DNA of 64,000 nucleotides from Eubacteriales bacterium (lineage in GTDB: Bacteria > Bacillota > Clostridia > Lachnospirales > Lachnospiraceae), in the NCBI GenBank assembly GCA_030536575.1, contig JAUNPS010000001.1, forward strand, positions 89,585-153,584, written 5' to 3'. Shown here one piece after another: positions 26,183 to 36,044 of this stretch (position 1 is the stretch's first letter; each line of letters opens with the position of its first letter). The translations under genes and the position numbers were made by a program. Below the pieces are notes generated by a model. That model did not search any database, was not told where the DNA came from, and saw only the letters and a list, made by a program, of their open reading frames with translations.

Positions 26183-27313
26183 TTATTCTGCAAGGCTTAC
26201 GTAATAGGTCAGTTCCCGATCCGGGAATACGTCCGGATAGATCGCTGCTGCCAGGTCAGCGGCCATCACGTCGGTCTGGTCAATACCAAGCCAGAACGGG
26301 TCGCCGTACTGATAAACGCATCCGTTCTCATAGGCTGCGCACTCTGTGAGCTGCGGGAATGCTTCCAGAACGCCTTCCATTCCGTTGCAGTAAGCCGGGG
26401 TCGACGTATAAATGATCACGTCCGCATCCTGCACGCAGTCAAAGGCTGCTTCCAGTGTCAGAGCACCTTCTGTCTGTCCACTGAACGCGTTGACGCCGCC
26501 CATATCAGCCAGCATCGTGCCAACCCAGCTCGTGTCGGAAGTCGCGTATACCGTTCCGTCATAAACGGAGAAAATAGCCACTTTCTTCTGTTCCTGGCCT
26601 TCCAGAGCCTCTTTTACCGCGTCTACGTTTGCCTGTGCTTCCTGCATCACGGCGTCAACCTGCTCGTCCGCGTCGAAGAAGGTCAGCAGGAAACGCATCC
26701 ATTCCATACGAGCCATGTAATTAGATTCCATGTACTCATTGTCAACGGCATAGTTAATGCCCAGTTCCTCAAGTTTGGCAATAACGCTGGACTGCGGGCT
26801 GGAACCCGTGTATACAAATACAACGTCCGGTTCCAGAGACTGGATCAGCTCATAGTCCGGATCGCCCATTCCGCCGCCGACATCCACGATGTCGCCGCTT
26901 TCCATGGCTTCCTGAATCGCCGGAATCTCCGCCCAGCTGTCCGCGGAACCGTTTACGCCGCCGATGGCGCTGATGACCGCGTCGTCATCCACCGCGCGGA
27001 ATGCGCAGACCTGCGTAGAGGAAAGGAATACCGCATTATCCACCGGAGTCCGGATCACAATGCTGTCCGCGTATTCTTCCGGAACCGCTTCCAGCTCCTT
27101 CGGGACTAAAATCAGCTCCCGGTCTTCGCCGTCGATGACGCGTTTGATCCCGTCTTCCAGCAGTTCGATGGAAAAATCCGGATCGTAGAGGTTTTCTACG
27201 ACGCCCGTGGCTTCCTCTGCCTGTACGATAACCGCATTGTTCGGCAAGCTGCCAAGAGACAGGCCTGCTGCCAGCACGCCGGCCAGCATCCATGTTACCA
27301 TTCTTTTTTTCAT
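26183..27313 (-). CDS. btuF: BtuF/FecB-type substrate-binding protein
   Basis: A 376-aa secreted binding protein. Signal peptide 1-32 ending VQAEE; no lipobox is visible. The body follows the two-lobed helical-backbone type (VFLSSTQVCAFRAVDDD, GDPDYELIQSLEPDVVFVY, VIYTSTPAYC). This class binds corrinoids, heme or siderophores. Its place next to CbiZ and behind a cobalamin riboswitch argues for corrinoids. The frame extends to 27658, but AAGGAGAG and a signal peptide fix the start at 27313. Confidence 0.87.
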   Translation of the reverse strand: MKKRMVTWMLAGVLAAGLSLGSLPNNAVIVQAEEATGVVENLYDPDFSIELLEDGIKRVIDGEDRELILVPKELEAVPEEYADSIVIRTPVDNAVFLSSTQVCAFRAVDDDAVISAIGGVNGSADSWAEIPAIQEAMESGDIVDVGGGMGDPDYELIQSLEPDVVFVYTGSSPQSSVIAKLEELGINYAVDNEYMESNYMARMEWMRFLLTFFDADEQVDAVMQEAQANVDAVKEALEGQEQKKVAIFSVYDGTVYATSDTSWVGTMLADMGGVNAFSGQTEGALTLEAAFDCVQDADVIIYTSTPAYCNGMEGVLEAFPQLTECAAYENGCVYQYGDPFWLGIDQTDVMAADLAAAIYPDVFPDRELTYYVSLAE

Positions 27314-27357
27314 GATGTTACTCTCCTTTGGTTTTCTATTTCTGAGCCTTTCGGCAT

Positions 27358-28443
27358 TCAGATCGTTATACATTTGACGAGGGTTTCTTTCAGATCCTGG
27401 ATCATCCAGGCAAGGGTTTCCTCCGCCCCGACGGCCGGTTCCGGCTGCTCCCGGTGCTGTCCCAGCATAATTCCGGTAAGCTTCGCGCCCATCTGCTTCG
27501 CCTCGTCCGGCGTAACCATTCCCCACATCAGCTGATCCAGCAAATGTGCATATAAGGAAACGCTCACCACCAGATCGCCCCGGCTGGCGGCCTGATACCA
27601 GCATTCGGAAAACTCCGCCCGCGTCAGTCCCTCCGAAGTACGGCAGAACTCCTCCCACAGGGTCTGTTCCGTAATGCCGAAGCGGTCAACCCGCTGATCT
27701 ACGTAATGCTGTCTTTCGGGGCAAAGGCCGCTCTGTTTGTTCAGCGCCTCTTTCACGGCTGCTTTTACGGCTTTACCGATCAGTTCGCCGAGCTTGCTGT
27801 GCTTTCCGGCATTGGTCAGACAGACGTCCGAATCGGCATTGCAGACCACAATCGTGCCGTCGGTGCCGGAACCTGTAGCCAGCCCCATGGAATAACGGCT
27901 GGGGGCCAACAGCTCCTGAATGGCCGCAGTCTTGGCCTCCGTGCAGGTAACAACTGCCCGTGTCAGCGCCCCCTTGCTCAAATCCGTATTGATAAACAGC
28001 ATAATATTAATGGTTCCCTGCTTCACTTCCTGGGCCTTTCCGGCCACTTCATGCCAGGATGCCGGGTCGCCCACGCGCCCCCCGTTTACTTCGATGCCTC
28101 CGGTCACCACCGCAGTCACCACGGTCTCTTTGAATTCCTCGGTACAGATTGCCACATTTTCCATACTGGCCGCCGTGGACATGCCGGCCGCCGTCTGGGG
28201 ATCCAGCCCGATTTCCTCTGCAATCAGGGCCATATGTTCTTCGTAAGTGGGCGCACGCAGGGTACATGCCATCCCCGCGCCGGGATTCCCGTCATTGTTA
28301 AAAACAGAGGTCAAATCCTCCCGGTATCCGCCGTTTAAGGGGCAGGTACTGAGCACCCGCCGTTTGCCGGTAAAGGGCACTACGACACATTTGCGGTAGC
28401 GGTATACCCGATCGCCCACCGGCAGCGTATGAATCTGCATCAT
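27358..28443 (-). CDS. cbiZ: Adenosylcobinamide amidohydrolase CbiZ
   Basis: A 361-aa CbiZ-family protein. CbiZ cleaves the amide between the corrin ring and the aminopropanol arm, giving cobyric acid for corrinoid salvage and remodelling. Family features: STAASMENVAI near residue 93, VVTGGIEVNGGRVGDPA near residue 113, GTINIMLFINTDLSKGALTRA near residue 142 and GLATGSGTDGTIVV near residue 187. The C-terminal 120 residues (from about 240) go beyond the core and are mostly helical. It overlaps the TIM-barrel gene before it (ATGA). Confidence 0.9.
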   Translation of the reverse strand: MMQIHTLPVGDRVYRYRKCVVVPFTGKRRVLSTCPLNGGYREDLTSVFNNDGNPGAGMACTLRAPTYEEHMALIAEEIGLDPQTAAGMSTAASMENVAICTEEFKETVVTAVVTGGIEVNGGRVGDPASWHEVAGKAQEVKQGTINIMLFINTDLSKGALTRAVVTCTEAKTAAIQELLAPSRYSMGLATGSGTDGTIVVCNADSDVCLTNAGKHSKLGELIGKAVKAAVKEALNKQSGLCPERQHYVDQRVDRFGITEQTLWEEFCRTSEGLTRAEFSECWYQAASRGDLVVSVSLYAHLLDQLMWGMVTPDEAKQMGAKLTGIMLGQHREQPEPAVGAEETLAWMIQDLKETLVKCITI

Positions 28444-29420
28444 TCCATCCCTCCTTGGTTCAGTGCTTCCAGTTGTTCCCGCAAAGCCCGGCTGTGTTCC
28501 TCCCGGCCGCAGGAAATCAGTTCAAAGGTTAAAAATTTCGGATGAATCCGGCGGATCAGCCCTGCCGCCTGGGGCGCGGTAAACGGCCGGTGCCGGTCGA
28601 TCTGGAAAATATGCGGATATACCTGGCTGAAACGCTCCCAGTATGTTCCGGTAAGCTTCGGCGGGTTCGCAATCACGCTCTCCACATATTCCCCTGAAAG
28701 GGACTGCTGCAGATGAATGCCTTTGATCCATCCGCACAATTCGCCATGTTCATCGAGCATCCGTTCAATGTAGGAGACGGCCTCTTCCTGTGTGCGCAGG
28801 CTGCGGTTCGTGTGCAGCAAATGCCCGGTGTCCAGCATAATCCCTTTTTTCTCATAGGAAATGCCGTAAAGCAGCCGCTCCGTGATTTCCGGCCGGGTCA
28901 TCGTAAACCCGCTCCACCAGAGGTTTTCCACCAGAAAATAAAAGGAATACGGCTTATCCGAAAGCAATGCGCGGATGATCTCGCAGGCGGCGTCACAGAC
29001 CTCTTCATCCGTGTGCTTCTGCCGGTAGGTAAAACACTCTTCCAGACTGCATTCGGACACATGGAAGACCACGTACCGGACGCCCTGGGCCTGGGCAATT
29101 TCCAGCTCCTGTTCCCATCTGTGCAGCATCGCATCCCGTTCCAGGCCCCCATAAACCGTGCGTACCGTCTCCCGGTCGCCATACTCCGCAAGCAGCGCAT
29201 CCCAGTCTTCCCGCCAGAAATCCAGCCAGCTTGAAAAGTAGCTCAGATGAATTCCCTGCACGTCTTCCGCCGGAACAATCGGCGGAATCTCTTCTGCGCC
29301 GCAGAGCATCAGTTCCAATCCGTCGATTCCCTTGTCTTTATAAAATGCCCGCAAATCGGCCCGATCCTGATAGCGATCCAAATCCTGATTTGAAGCGGTG
29401 ATATTCATCGATGTAATCAT
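28440..29420 (-). CDS. Sugar-phosphate isomerase/epimerase-like TIM-barrel protein
   Basis: A 326-aa protein of the xylose-isomerase-like TIM-barrel superfamily. Metal-ligand-like positions are visible: the Glu in FLVENLWW, the Asp/His of MLDTGHLLHTN, the His in KGIHLQQS and the Glu in FELISCG. The enzymatic role is unknown. It overlaps both neighbours by ATGA junctions (start 29420 with the radical SAM stop, end 28440 with the cbiZ start), so it is tightly part of the operon. A role in handling the ribose or linker part of the corrinoid nucleotide loop is possible but only inferred. Confidence 0.82.
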   Translation of the reverse strand: MITSMNITASNQDLDRYQDRADLRAFYKDKGIDGLELMLCGAEEIPPIVPAEDVQGIHLSYFSSWLDFWREDWDALLAEYGDRETVRTVYGGLERDAMLHRWEQELEIAQAQGVRYVVFHVSECSLEECFTYRQKHTDEEVCDAACEIIRALLSDKPYSFYFLVENLWWSGFTMTRPEITERLLYGISYEKKGIMLDTGHLLHTNRSLRTQEEAVSYIERMLDEHGELCGWIKGIHLQQSLSGEYVESVIANPPKLTGTYWERFSQVYPHIFQIDRHRPFTAPQAAGLIRRIHPKFLTFELISCGREEHSRALREQLEALNQGGME

Positions 29421-30433
29421 GTCGCATCCCTTTCTTTTTCCGCCAGCGCAAAAGCCGTTTTCAGCAATACGCAGTCCAAATCTCCCCCGCCGCGAAGCCC
29501 TCTGGAAGGACATCCCCCGGGACAGAATGGCCGATAACGGCAGGCTGTACAGCTTTCGGCTCTCTGCGCAGAAACCGAAACCGCCGGAGCATCCTCACTT
29601 CGCGGCTGAAACGTCTCCACGGTTCCCATCCGGTACTCCCCCAGCAGCAGCGAGCCGCAGGGGTACAGTGCACCGTCCGGCAAAACCACAAGGGAACGGC
29701 CACAGGAGGCGTAGCAGTAGTCCCCTCCGCCCCCGTCTGCCGTCAGGCGCTTTTTCGCCTGCTCGATTTCCCGGATCTGAATCTTTCTTCCGGAAAGCTG
29801 CTCAAGCTCCAGGCTGCGCCGCTGCATGGCTTCAAGCGCCTCCGCCAGAAGCTCCGGTTCCGCCGCCGAAACGCGGCTTTCTTCCCGTCCGCGCCCTGCT
29901 CTGCGCAGAAGATCCAGGCCGATGCCGCCCACATTGCCCAGATAAAAGGCAAAGTCCACAAGTTTTGGCAGCTCTTTCACATTCGCTGCCGTCACGACCG
30001 CATTCAGCCCGATCGTGATCTGCTGTTCGGCCAGAAATCCGATCCCCTGCAAGGCATTCTTCGTCCGGCCGCGGGTCAGGCGGTTGACACTTGGAATCCC
30101 GTCCAGGCTGACACCCGTTGAAATCCCATACCGTTTCAGCTTCGCGGCAATTGTACGGTCGATTAACGTCCCGTTCGTCTGCAATTGAAACACCGCATCG
30201 ATCCCCTGTTCCCGCACATACGCAATGATCTGCTCTGCAAGGCCAAAGTTCAGCAGCGGCTCCCCTCCGGCGAACTGGATTTTCAGCGGGTATTCCCGCA
30301 ATGTGTCCAGAATCTTCCGCGCCGTCTCAAAACGCATATCTTCCGCAGCCGTATTTTCACTGGCATAGCAGTAGGTACACTGCAGGTTACAGCGGCCGGT
30401 CAGCCACAGAACCAGCAGAAGCCGCTTACGCAT
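29417..30433 (-). CDS. Radical SAM/SPASM protein of the chelatase operon
   Basis: A 338-aa radical SAM enzyme. C15, C19 and C22 (RCNLQCTYC) bind the SAM cluster; FAGGEPLLN is the GGE motif. The C-terminal SPASM-like region has [17 protein letters not shown] and [18 protein letters not shown], enough cysteines for one or two further Fe-S clusters. Such enzymes mostly modify peptides or proteins. No precursor peptide is seen nearby, so the target may be one of the operon proteins or a tetrapyrrole. The start at 30433 overlaps the ChlI-like gene by eight bases; an upstream ATG at 30466 is less likely. Confidence 0.88.
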   Translation of the reverse strand: MRKRLLLVLWLTGRCNLQCTYCYASENTAAEDMRFETARKILDTLREYPLKIQFAGGEPLLNFGLAEQIIAYVREQGIDAVFQLQTNGTLIDRTIAAKLKRYGISTGVSLDGIPSVNRLTRGRTKNALQGIGFLAEQQITIGLNAVVTAANVKELPKLVDFAFYLGNVGGIGLDLLRRAGRGREESRVSAAEPELLAEALEAMQRRSLELEQLSGRKIQIREIEQAKKRLTADGGGGDYCYASCGRSLVVLPDGALYPCGSLLLGEYRMGTVETFQPRSEDAPAVSVSAQRAESCTACRYRPFCPGGCPSRGLRGGGDLDCVLLKTAFALAEKERDAT

Positions 30434-31454
30434 GTTCCCGCAGGATCTGCTCGATCGCCGCCTCATCCAACACGCCGTTTTCGAACGGTGTGCGGCGCAT
30501 CCGGTGGGGCAGTACCAGCACGGCGGCGTTTTTCAGGTCTTCCCGGCTCACCTTCGTCCGGCCCTCAAAAGCGGCAAGCGTCATCGCCGTCTTAATCATC
30601 GTGATATCCGCCCGGTGCCCGTCCACGCCCAGCGTCAGGGACAGGGCCGCCGCCATCAGCAGAATTTCATTCTCATAGCGGACGCTTCCCAGCCGCTCTT
30701 TCGCCTGTAAAATCTGCCCCGCTAACCGTTGTTGTTCCGGCTCGTACTGCCTGGCGAACTGCTCCGGATTTTCCTCAAATTCCAGCCTGCGGCGCACCAC
30801 CTCGGCGCGCTGCTCTTTGCTGTTTTCCCCGCACACGTCCACCACCAGCCCGAAGCGGTCTAAAAGCTGGGGCCGCAGGTCGCCTTCCTCCGGGTTCATG
30901 GTTCCCACCAGGGTAAACCGGGCCGGATGGCTGTAGGAAATCCCCTCCCGTTCCACGGTATTGACGCCCATGGCCGCGGAATCCAGCAGGACGTCCACCA
31001 CATGGTCGTCGAGGAGGTTTACTTCGTCCACATAGAGAATGTTGCGGTTGGCCTGGGCCAGAATCCCGCATTCGAATTTCTTCGTCCCATGGGAAATGGC
31101 ATATTCAATGTCCAGGGTGCCGACTACCCGGTCTTCGGTAGCGCTGACCGGAAGGTCGATTACCTGCATTTTCCCTTCCGTCCGCTCCAACGGCTCGCCC
31201 GCCTCCAGATGCGCTTCGCACTCCGGGCAGAAGTCCGTTCCGTCCGGATCACAGCCAAACCGGCAGCCTTTTACCTTCTGAAGCGTCGGCATCAGGGCCG
31301 CCAGCGCCCGGACGGCGGTGGATTTGGCCGTTCCCTTCTCGCCCCGGATCAGGACGCCGCCCAGTCTGGGATTGATGATATTTAAAATCAGAGCCTGTTT
31401 CATCCGTTCCTGCCCGACAATCGCGGTAAACGGATACTGTATGTTTTCTTTCAT
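30426..31454 (-). CDS. Magnesium/cobalt chelatase ATPase subunit I (ChlI/BchI-like)
   Basis: A 342-aa AAA+ ATPase. Walker [10 protein letters not shown] at 38-46, a cysteine cluster C64/C68/C76/C79 in an insert that could hold zinc, Walker B-like [10 protein letters not shown] and the sensor segment [23 protein letters not shown]. It would form the hexameric motor with the ChlD-like protein and drive metal transfer by a CobN subunit. It starts at an ATGA overlap with the ChlD-like gene. Confidence 0.92.
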   Translation of the reverse strand: MKENIQYPFTAIVGQERMKQALILNIINPRLGGVLIRGEKGTAKSTAVRALAALMPTLQKVKGCRFGCDPDGTDFCPECEAHLEAGEPLERTEGKMQVIDLPVSATEDRVVGTLDIEYAISHGTKKFECGILAQANRNILYVDEVNLLDDHVVDVLLDSAAMGVNTVEREGISYSHPARFTLVGTMNPEEGDLRPQLLDRFGLVVDVCGENSKEQRAEVVRRRLEFEENPEQFARQYEPEQQRLAGQILQAKERLGSVRYENEILLMAAALSLTLGVDGHRADITMIKTAMTLAAFEGRTKVSREDLKNAAVLVLPHRMRRTPFENGVLDEAAIEQILREHA

Positions 31455-33388
31455 TCGTCAGCCCGCCTTTTCTTCCTTAAAATCCCTGTATTCTCTTTCA
31501 CGGCCATGCTCACCGCCGAGACGATGGCTCCTGCCCGCAGCTCCGACAGTTGATAGACCGTTGCGTCCATTTCCCGCCCCAGCTTTTCCGCCAGCCGCAG
31601 TTTGATAAAATCCTGCTCCACGTCGATGATCACCGTTTTAATGTGGTCGGCCGTCAGGGCCTTCCCTTCTTCCACCGCGTCTGCAAAGGGGTTTTTGCTG
31701 CGTCCGGCCGTCGCGCGCCCATCCGACACCAGTACAACTACCGGTAATAAATCCTTTTCTCTGCGTCTGGCCGCCTGCACCAGCGTATGCGCCGCTTCCA
31801 GCCCGGCATAGAGGGGCGTTTTTCCTCCTGTGGAAAGGGTTTCCAGCTTTTTCGCCGCCAAATCCACGCTGCGGGTCATTCCCAGCACCAATTCCGCCTG
31901 GTTTCGCCGGAAGGTAATCATAGCCACTTTATCCCGTTTCTGGTAGGCGTCTCCCAGCATCGAAAGAATCGCCCCTTTCACCGCGGCCATCCGCCTGCCG
32001 ACCCCCATAGAGCCAGAGGCATCCACGACGAACACGATAAAGTTCCCGGTTCGCTTTTCCCGCACCTTCGTGCGGATATCTTCCTTCTCGATCACCAGCG
32101 CCAGATCTTCCCGCCTCCGGGTTTTCTGATAAGGGGCCGCCGCCCGCAGGGTCGCGTCAAAGGCCAGATCCAGGTCTTCCCGGCGGTTCATGGTGCTCTT
32201 CACATAGCGCCCCTGAAGGGAGCTGGTCTTGACCAGGCTGCGCCTGCCGCTTCCCCGGCGCACCAGAGTTTTGGACTTTTCTTCCAGCCAGCGCCCCACC
32301 GCAAAGGTTTCGCCGATTTCCTCGGTCTTCTCTTTCTCTTTTCCGGGCGCGGACTGGCCGGAATCGGAACCGCTTTCTTCCGGTTTGGGGTCCTCCTCAG
32401 ATTCTTTCGTCTGCTGTTCTTCCGGTGTCTTTTCCGGTTCGGAGGGCGGTTCGGTTTCCCGGGTTTCTTCCGTCGGCTCTTCCGGCGCTTCTTCCCTTTG
32501 GTCTTCTTCCGGCGGCGTCTCCGTCTGCTGGGGCGCAGGCTGAGCATCCCGCATTCGGTGCGGGAGCGCGTAACGCGCCGCCTCCGTGATGGCCTCTTTA
32601 TTCACGGAAGAGGAGCCGTTCCACGCACAGATGGCTCTTGCCGTCTCAATGACAGCGATTTCTCCCCGGCTTCCCTGGCAGTTCGCGTTCTGCGCAAGTT
32701 GGGCCGCCAGCGTCAGGGCCGCATCCGACACGCCGATAGACGAAAGGCGCTCCTTAGCCTTTTGGATCCGCCCGGCAAGCTGCCGCTCTTCCTCCTGATA
32801 TTCTTCCGCAAAAGCCTGGGAATCCGCTTCAAACGCAATCCTGCGCCGCACAATCTCGCACCGCAGCAGCGGATTTTCCTCCGCCGTCACATCCACATAA
32901 AGCCCAAAGCGATCCAGAAGCTGGCTGCGCAGTCCGCTCTCCTCCGGGTTCATGCTTCCAACCAGCACAAACCGGCACGGATAGCTGGCGGAAATTCCTT
33001 CCCGCTCCACCCGGCAGACGCCGTCTCCGGCGGCCTCCACCAAAATTTTTGTCAGATTATCGCTCAGTAAATTGATCTCATCGACATACAGGACATTTTG
33101 ATCCGCCTCATATAGGATGCCTTTTTCCAGTTTCCGGACGCCTCGGCGAATCGCCTCTTCAAAATCAATGGCTCCTACCAGGCGGTCTTCCGTGGCATTT
33201 AACGGCAGTTCGATGATTTTCTTCCCACTGATCGCCCCGGAGGCGCGCACCAGCGTGGATTTTGCGGTTCCTTTCTGGCCGCTGATCAGAACGCCGCCAA
33301 TCTGAGGATTGATAAAATTCCAGATCAGCGCGTTTTTAATTTGCTCCTGGCCCAGAACCGCGGAAAATGGAAAAATTGGTCGTTTCAT
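31451..33388 (-). CDS. Chelatase ATPase/VWA subunit (ChlD/CobT-like)
   Basis: A 645-aa protein with three parts: an N-terminal AAA+ domain (Walker [10 protein letters not shown] near 37-45, [17 protein letters not shown]), an acidic Pro/Glu/Thr-rich linker at about 285-370 and a C-terminal VWA domain with an intact MIDAS (VVDASGSMG near residue 455, then TGGKTPL and VSDGRAT). This is the ChlD/BchD arrangement, but the AAA Walker A is intact where it is often lost. The ATG at 33388 is chosen; one at 33418 in frame is possible. Confidence 0.9.
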   Translation of the reverse strand: MKRPIFPFSAVLGQEQIKNALIWNFINPQIGGVLISGQKGTAKSTLVRASGAISGKKIIELPLNATEDRLVGAIDFEEAIRRGVRKLEKGILYEADQNVLYVDEINLLSDNLTKILVEAAGDGVCRVEREGISASYPCRFVLVGSMNPEESGLRSQLLDRFGLYVDVTAEENPLLRCEIVRRRIAFEADSQAFAEEYQEEERQLAGRIQKAKERLSSIGVSDAALTLAAQLAQNANCQGSRGEIAVIETARAICAWNGSSSVNKEAITEAARYALPHRMRDAQPAPQQTETPPEEDQREEAPEEPTEETRETEPPSEPEKTPEEQQTKESEEDPKPEESGSDSGQSAPGKEKEKTEEIGETFAVGRWLEEKSKTLVRRGSGRRSLVKTSSLQGRYVKSTMNRREDLDLAFDATLRAAAPYQKTRRREDLALVIEKEDIRTKVREKRTGNFIVFVVDASGSMGVGRRMAAVKGAILSMLGDAYQKRDKVAMITFRRNQAELVLGMTRSVDLAAKKLETLSTGGKTPLYAGLEAAHTLVQAARRREKDLLPVVVLVSDGRATAGRSKNPFADAVEEGKALTADHIKTVIIDVEQDFIKLRLAEKLGREMDATVYQLSELRAGAIVSAVSMAVKENTGILRKKRRADE

Positions 33389-33392
33389 GTCG

Positions 33393-34592
33393 TCACCCCG
33401 CCGTTTCCAGCTTTTCAAATAATTCGGTTACGCTGGAAACGGTGCATACATTTTCTGCTTTATTTCCGTACAATGCTTCGCATTCTTCCCGGCTGCGCAC
33501 TGACCAGATCTGACGCCCGGCGGCCAGGGCCTCCTGCAGAAGGGTCAGGTTCTCCCGGTTTTCCGTGCCAACCGGAAAGCCGCTGTCTACAATATAGCGG
33601 GCCTTCTGCATCAGCACCTTCGCCCGTCTGGCATTTTCCGGACAAATCCGTTCAAAGGGTTTTTCGGATACCACTTCCCCGCAGATGCTTTTGGCCACCT
33701 GATAGTCCGCGTCGTTTTCATGCAGGATGCCGGAGGTCAGGCCATAGCCTTTGCGGGAGAGCGCGCGGTATAAGCGGATGCCGCTGGAATTGCCGCCGGT
33801 TACAAAAATGTCGTTCCCTTCCCGCCCTTTTAATTCGATTGCCCCAAAAAGCTCGCTGTACTGCGCTCCCCGAATTTCATAGAGCTGCTGGATAACCCCA
33901 TCGCGCACCACGTCTTCCGGCGTTCCCTGAGACACAATTTTCCCATTATGTACCAATAGTACAATCTGGCAGCCCTTGAGCGCCAGGTCAATGTCGTGCA
34001 GGGACAAAATGCAGGTAATGCCTTTTTCATTCGCCAGTTTCTGCAGGACACGGACGACTTCCACTTTATGTTTAATATCCAGATGGCTTGTCGGTTCATC
34101 CAGGATAATCAACTCCGGCTCCTGTACCAGCGCCCGCGCAATCATCACTTTCTGCTTCTCGCCGTCGCTCAGTTCGCTGAAAAAGCGCTCCCGGAAGGCG
34201 GACGCGCCCACGGTTTCCAGGGATTCGTCGATAATTTTCTGGTCTTCCGGCGTCAGCTTTCCCAAAAAATTCGTATAAGGCGTGCGCCCCATCGCAATCA
34301 GTTCGTACACGGTGGTCATCGACGGCGCCACCTGATCGGTCAGCACCAGCGACATTTTCCGGGCAATGTCTTTCTTTTTCATCTTTTTCAGGTCGATGCC
34401 TTCCACCTGGACGGCGCCGCTCACCGGAGCCAAAAGGCCGGACAGGGTGCGCAGGATCGTACTTTTTCCCGCGCCGTTGGGGCCAAGCAGGCAGATAACC
34501 TGTCCGCGCATGGCGCGAAGTTCCACATCTGAGATCACGGCCCGGTTATGATAGCCTACATCCAGGTTTTCTGTACGGATAATCGGTTCCAT
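33393..34592 (-). CDS. btuD: Corrinoid ABC transporter ATPase (BtuD-like) with C-terminal extension
   Basis: A 399-aa protein. Residues 1-255 are a FecCD/BtuCD-type ATPase with Walker A GPNGAGKST (36-44), signature LSDGEKQKV (about 141-149) and LIILDEPTSHLDI. Residues from about 258 form an additional domain of 140 residues (GNDIFVTGGNSS, GYGLTSGILHENDADY, YIVDSGFPVGTENREN) that is not needed for transport and may bind a ligand. It starts at the base after the btuC stop. Confidence 0.9.
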   Translation of the reverse strand: MEPIIRTENLDVGYHNRAVISDVELRAMRGQVICLLGPNGAGKSTILRTLSGLLAPVSGAVQVEGIDLKKMKKKDIARKMSLVLTDQVAPSMTTVYELIAMGRTPYTNFLGKLTPEDQKIIDESLETVGASAFRERFFSELSDGEKQKVMIARALVQEPELIILDEPTSHLDIKHKVEVVRVLQKLANEKGITCILSLHDIDLALKGCQIVLLVHNGKIVSQGTPEDVVRDGVIQQLYEIRGAQYSELFGAIELKGREGNDIFVTGGNSSGIRLYRALSRKGYGLTSGILHENDADYQVAKSICGEVVSEKPFERICPENARRAKVLMQKARYIVDSGFPVGTENRENLTLLQEALAAGRQIWSVRSREECEALYGNKAENVCTVSSVTELFEKLETAG

Positions 34593-35618
34593 TTACATTT
34601 CCCCTCTCTTTTGTTTTACCAGCAAATACACGACAATCGGCGCGCCGATCAGGGAGGTCATGGCTCCCAGCGGCAGTTCGGTGGGGGACATCAAAAGCCG
34701 TGCCCCCATGTCGCACAGGCCAGCCATCACGGCTCCGTAAATGCAGGAAGCCGGAATGACGATACGGTTATCCGAGGTTTTGAACAGACAGCGCACGATG
34801 TGCGGCACCGCCAAACCCACGAAAGAAATGGAACCGGCGAATGCGGTCACGACCGCGGTCAGCACGCTGGATACCAGAACCATCAAAAAGCGGAAAGGCC
34901 GGATAGAGATTCCCATGGACTGGGCATATTTTTCGCCCAACAGCATGGCGTTCAGCGGTTTGCTCATCAAAAAGGCCAGAAACAGGAATGGAATCGTGAC
35001 CAGATACAAAATTTTCACGTGGCTCCAGGTAAATCCGGCGAAGCTTCCCATCGTCCAGATGGAAAAGGCGGCGATTTTTTCCCGGTCGGCGATTACGGTC
35101 AGGACGCTGGTTCCGGCGCTGCACACGTAGCCCACCATCATGCCGATGATTAAAAGTGTCGTAATGCTTTTCACCTTCTGGGAGGCGAAGATAACGATCA
35201 CCATAACCAGCATAGCGCCGAGAAACGCGCCCACGAAAAGACCCATAGAGGTCATGGTTTTCATCCCGAAAGTATAGCCTCCCAGGATAATCAGTGCCAG
35301 AACGAGAGTCGAACCGGACGAAATTCCGAGGATGTAGGGTTCGACGATGGGGTTTCCAAAAAAGACCTGAAGCAGGATACCGGAAGTGGCAAGTGCTGCG
35401 CCTCCGGCCAGGGCGGCCAATGTCCGTGGCAGACGGATATTCAAAATGATCGAATAGTGGGAACGGTTTACCAGTTCTGGTTCTGTGAAGCATTGAAGAA
35501 TTTCCGGCAGGGTAATCTGGACGGAACCCAGGGAAATATTCAGCAAAAAGATGGCCAGCAAGGCCAGGAGTCCAATGGTAAAAAGGAGGCTGTAGCGTAA
35601 GGTCGTTTTGTGCGTCAT
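34593..35618 (-). CDS. btuC: Corrinoid ABC transporter permease (BtuC/FecCD family)
   Basis: A 341-aa permease with about ten helices. FecCD family features: LPRTLAALAGGAALATSGILLQ near residue 65, NPIVEPYILGISSGS near residue 90 and GSISFVGLAVPHIVR near residue 250. The ATG at 35618 follows AGGAGAACACACAAGA; the frame is open further upstream through the riboswitch terminator, which is not coding. It is the first gene after the cobalamin riboswitch. Confidence 0.93.
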   Translation of the reverse strand: MTHKTTLRYSLLFTIGLLALLAIFLLNISLGSVQITLPEILQCFTEPELVNRSHYSIILNIRLPRTLAALAGGAALATSGILLQVFFGNPIVEPYILGISSGSTLVLALIILGGYTFGMKTMTSMGLFVGAFLGAMLVMVIVIFASQKVKSITTLLIIGMMVGYVCSAGTSVLTVIADREKIAAFSIWTMGSFAGFTWSHVKILYLVTIPFLFLAFLMSKPLNAMLLGEKYAQSMGISIRPFRFLMVLVSSVLTAVVTAFAGSISFVGLAVPHIVRCLFKTSDNRIVIPASCIYGAVMAGLCDMGARLLMSPTELPLGAMTSLIGAPIVVYLLVKQKRGEM

Positions 35619-35644
35619 TCTTGTGTGTTCTCCTGAAAATAAAA

Positions 35645-35678
35645 AACATCTGATGGAACTTCGCTCCCAAAAGATGTT
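35645..35678 (-). terminator. Terminator of the btuC cobalamin riboswitch
   Basis: AACATCT (35645-35651) and AGATGTT (35672-35678) pair around a purine-rich loop; the minus strand continues with six T. It lies between the riboswitch aptamer and btuC and is the likely expression platform, stopping transcription when corrinoid is bound. Confidence 0.8.
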
Positions 35679-35783
35679 TAAAATACAATTTGAATACACA
35701 GCTTCTCACCGCTGTGCAGCCTGCATTCTTATCTGTTCGCCAGAGTTCCGCAGCTCCCAGATAACACCCGTTGGAAACGAGCA

Positions 35784-35956
35784 AAATACAGGTAAGTATT
35801 CCGACTGATAGCTGCTGAGCTCTCAGCATATGCGCGCCTTCCCGGAAAACTCCAGTGGCTGGGAACATCCCTGCGCATAAATAAGCTAAACACGGCAACG
35901 GCCTTGTCCAGGATTCTCACCTGGTTCCTTTTTTCTGTGCTTGCACACCTGCATTT
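35784..35956 (-). promoter_or_regulatory. Cobalamin riboswitch upstream of the btuC-cobN operon
   Basis: On the minus strand the closing stem P1 is AAATGCAGGT with ACCTGTATTT. Between them come the conserved blocks GGAACCAGGTGAGAATCCTGG, ACAAGGCCGTTGCCGTG, CAGCCACTGGAG, CCGGGAAGGC and the B12-box equivalent AGTCGGAATACTTACCTG. Their order matches the cobalamin riboswitch family. The downstream terminator makes it a transcriptional OFF switch. Confidence 0.88.
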
Positions 35957-35976
35957 CGAATTTTTATATTAACCAA

Positions 35977-36005
35977 ATTCTACTACTAAGCCCCTGGAAA
36001 GTCAA
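35977..36005 (-). promoter_or_regulatory. Promoter of the riboswitch-btuC operon
   Basis: On the minus strand: TTGACT (36005-36000), a 17-base spacer, TAGAAT (35982-35977), about 20 bp before the riboswitch closing stem. Confidence 0.65.
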
Positions 36006-36044
36006 TTTCTTTTTCTTTTCTCCACGGTGGGAATTGCTGGAATG

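Noticed and set aside
35619-35898. Coding extension upstream of btuC through the leader
   Set aside because: The area holds the riboswitch and its terminator; BtuC family length and the ribosome site fit a start at 35618.
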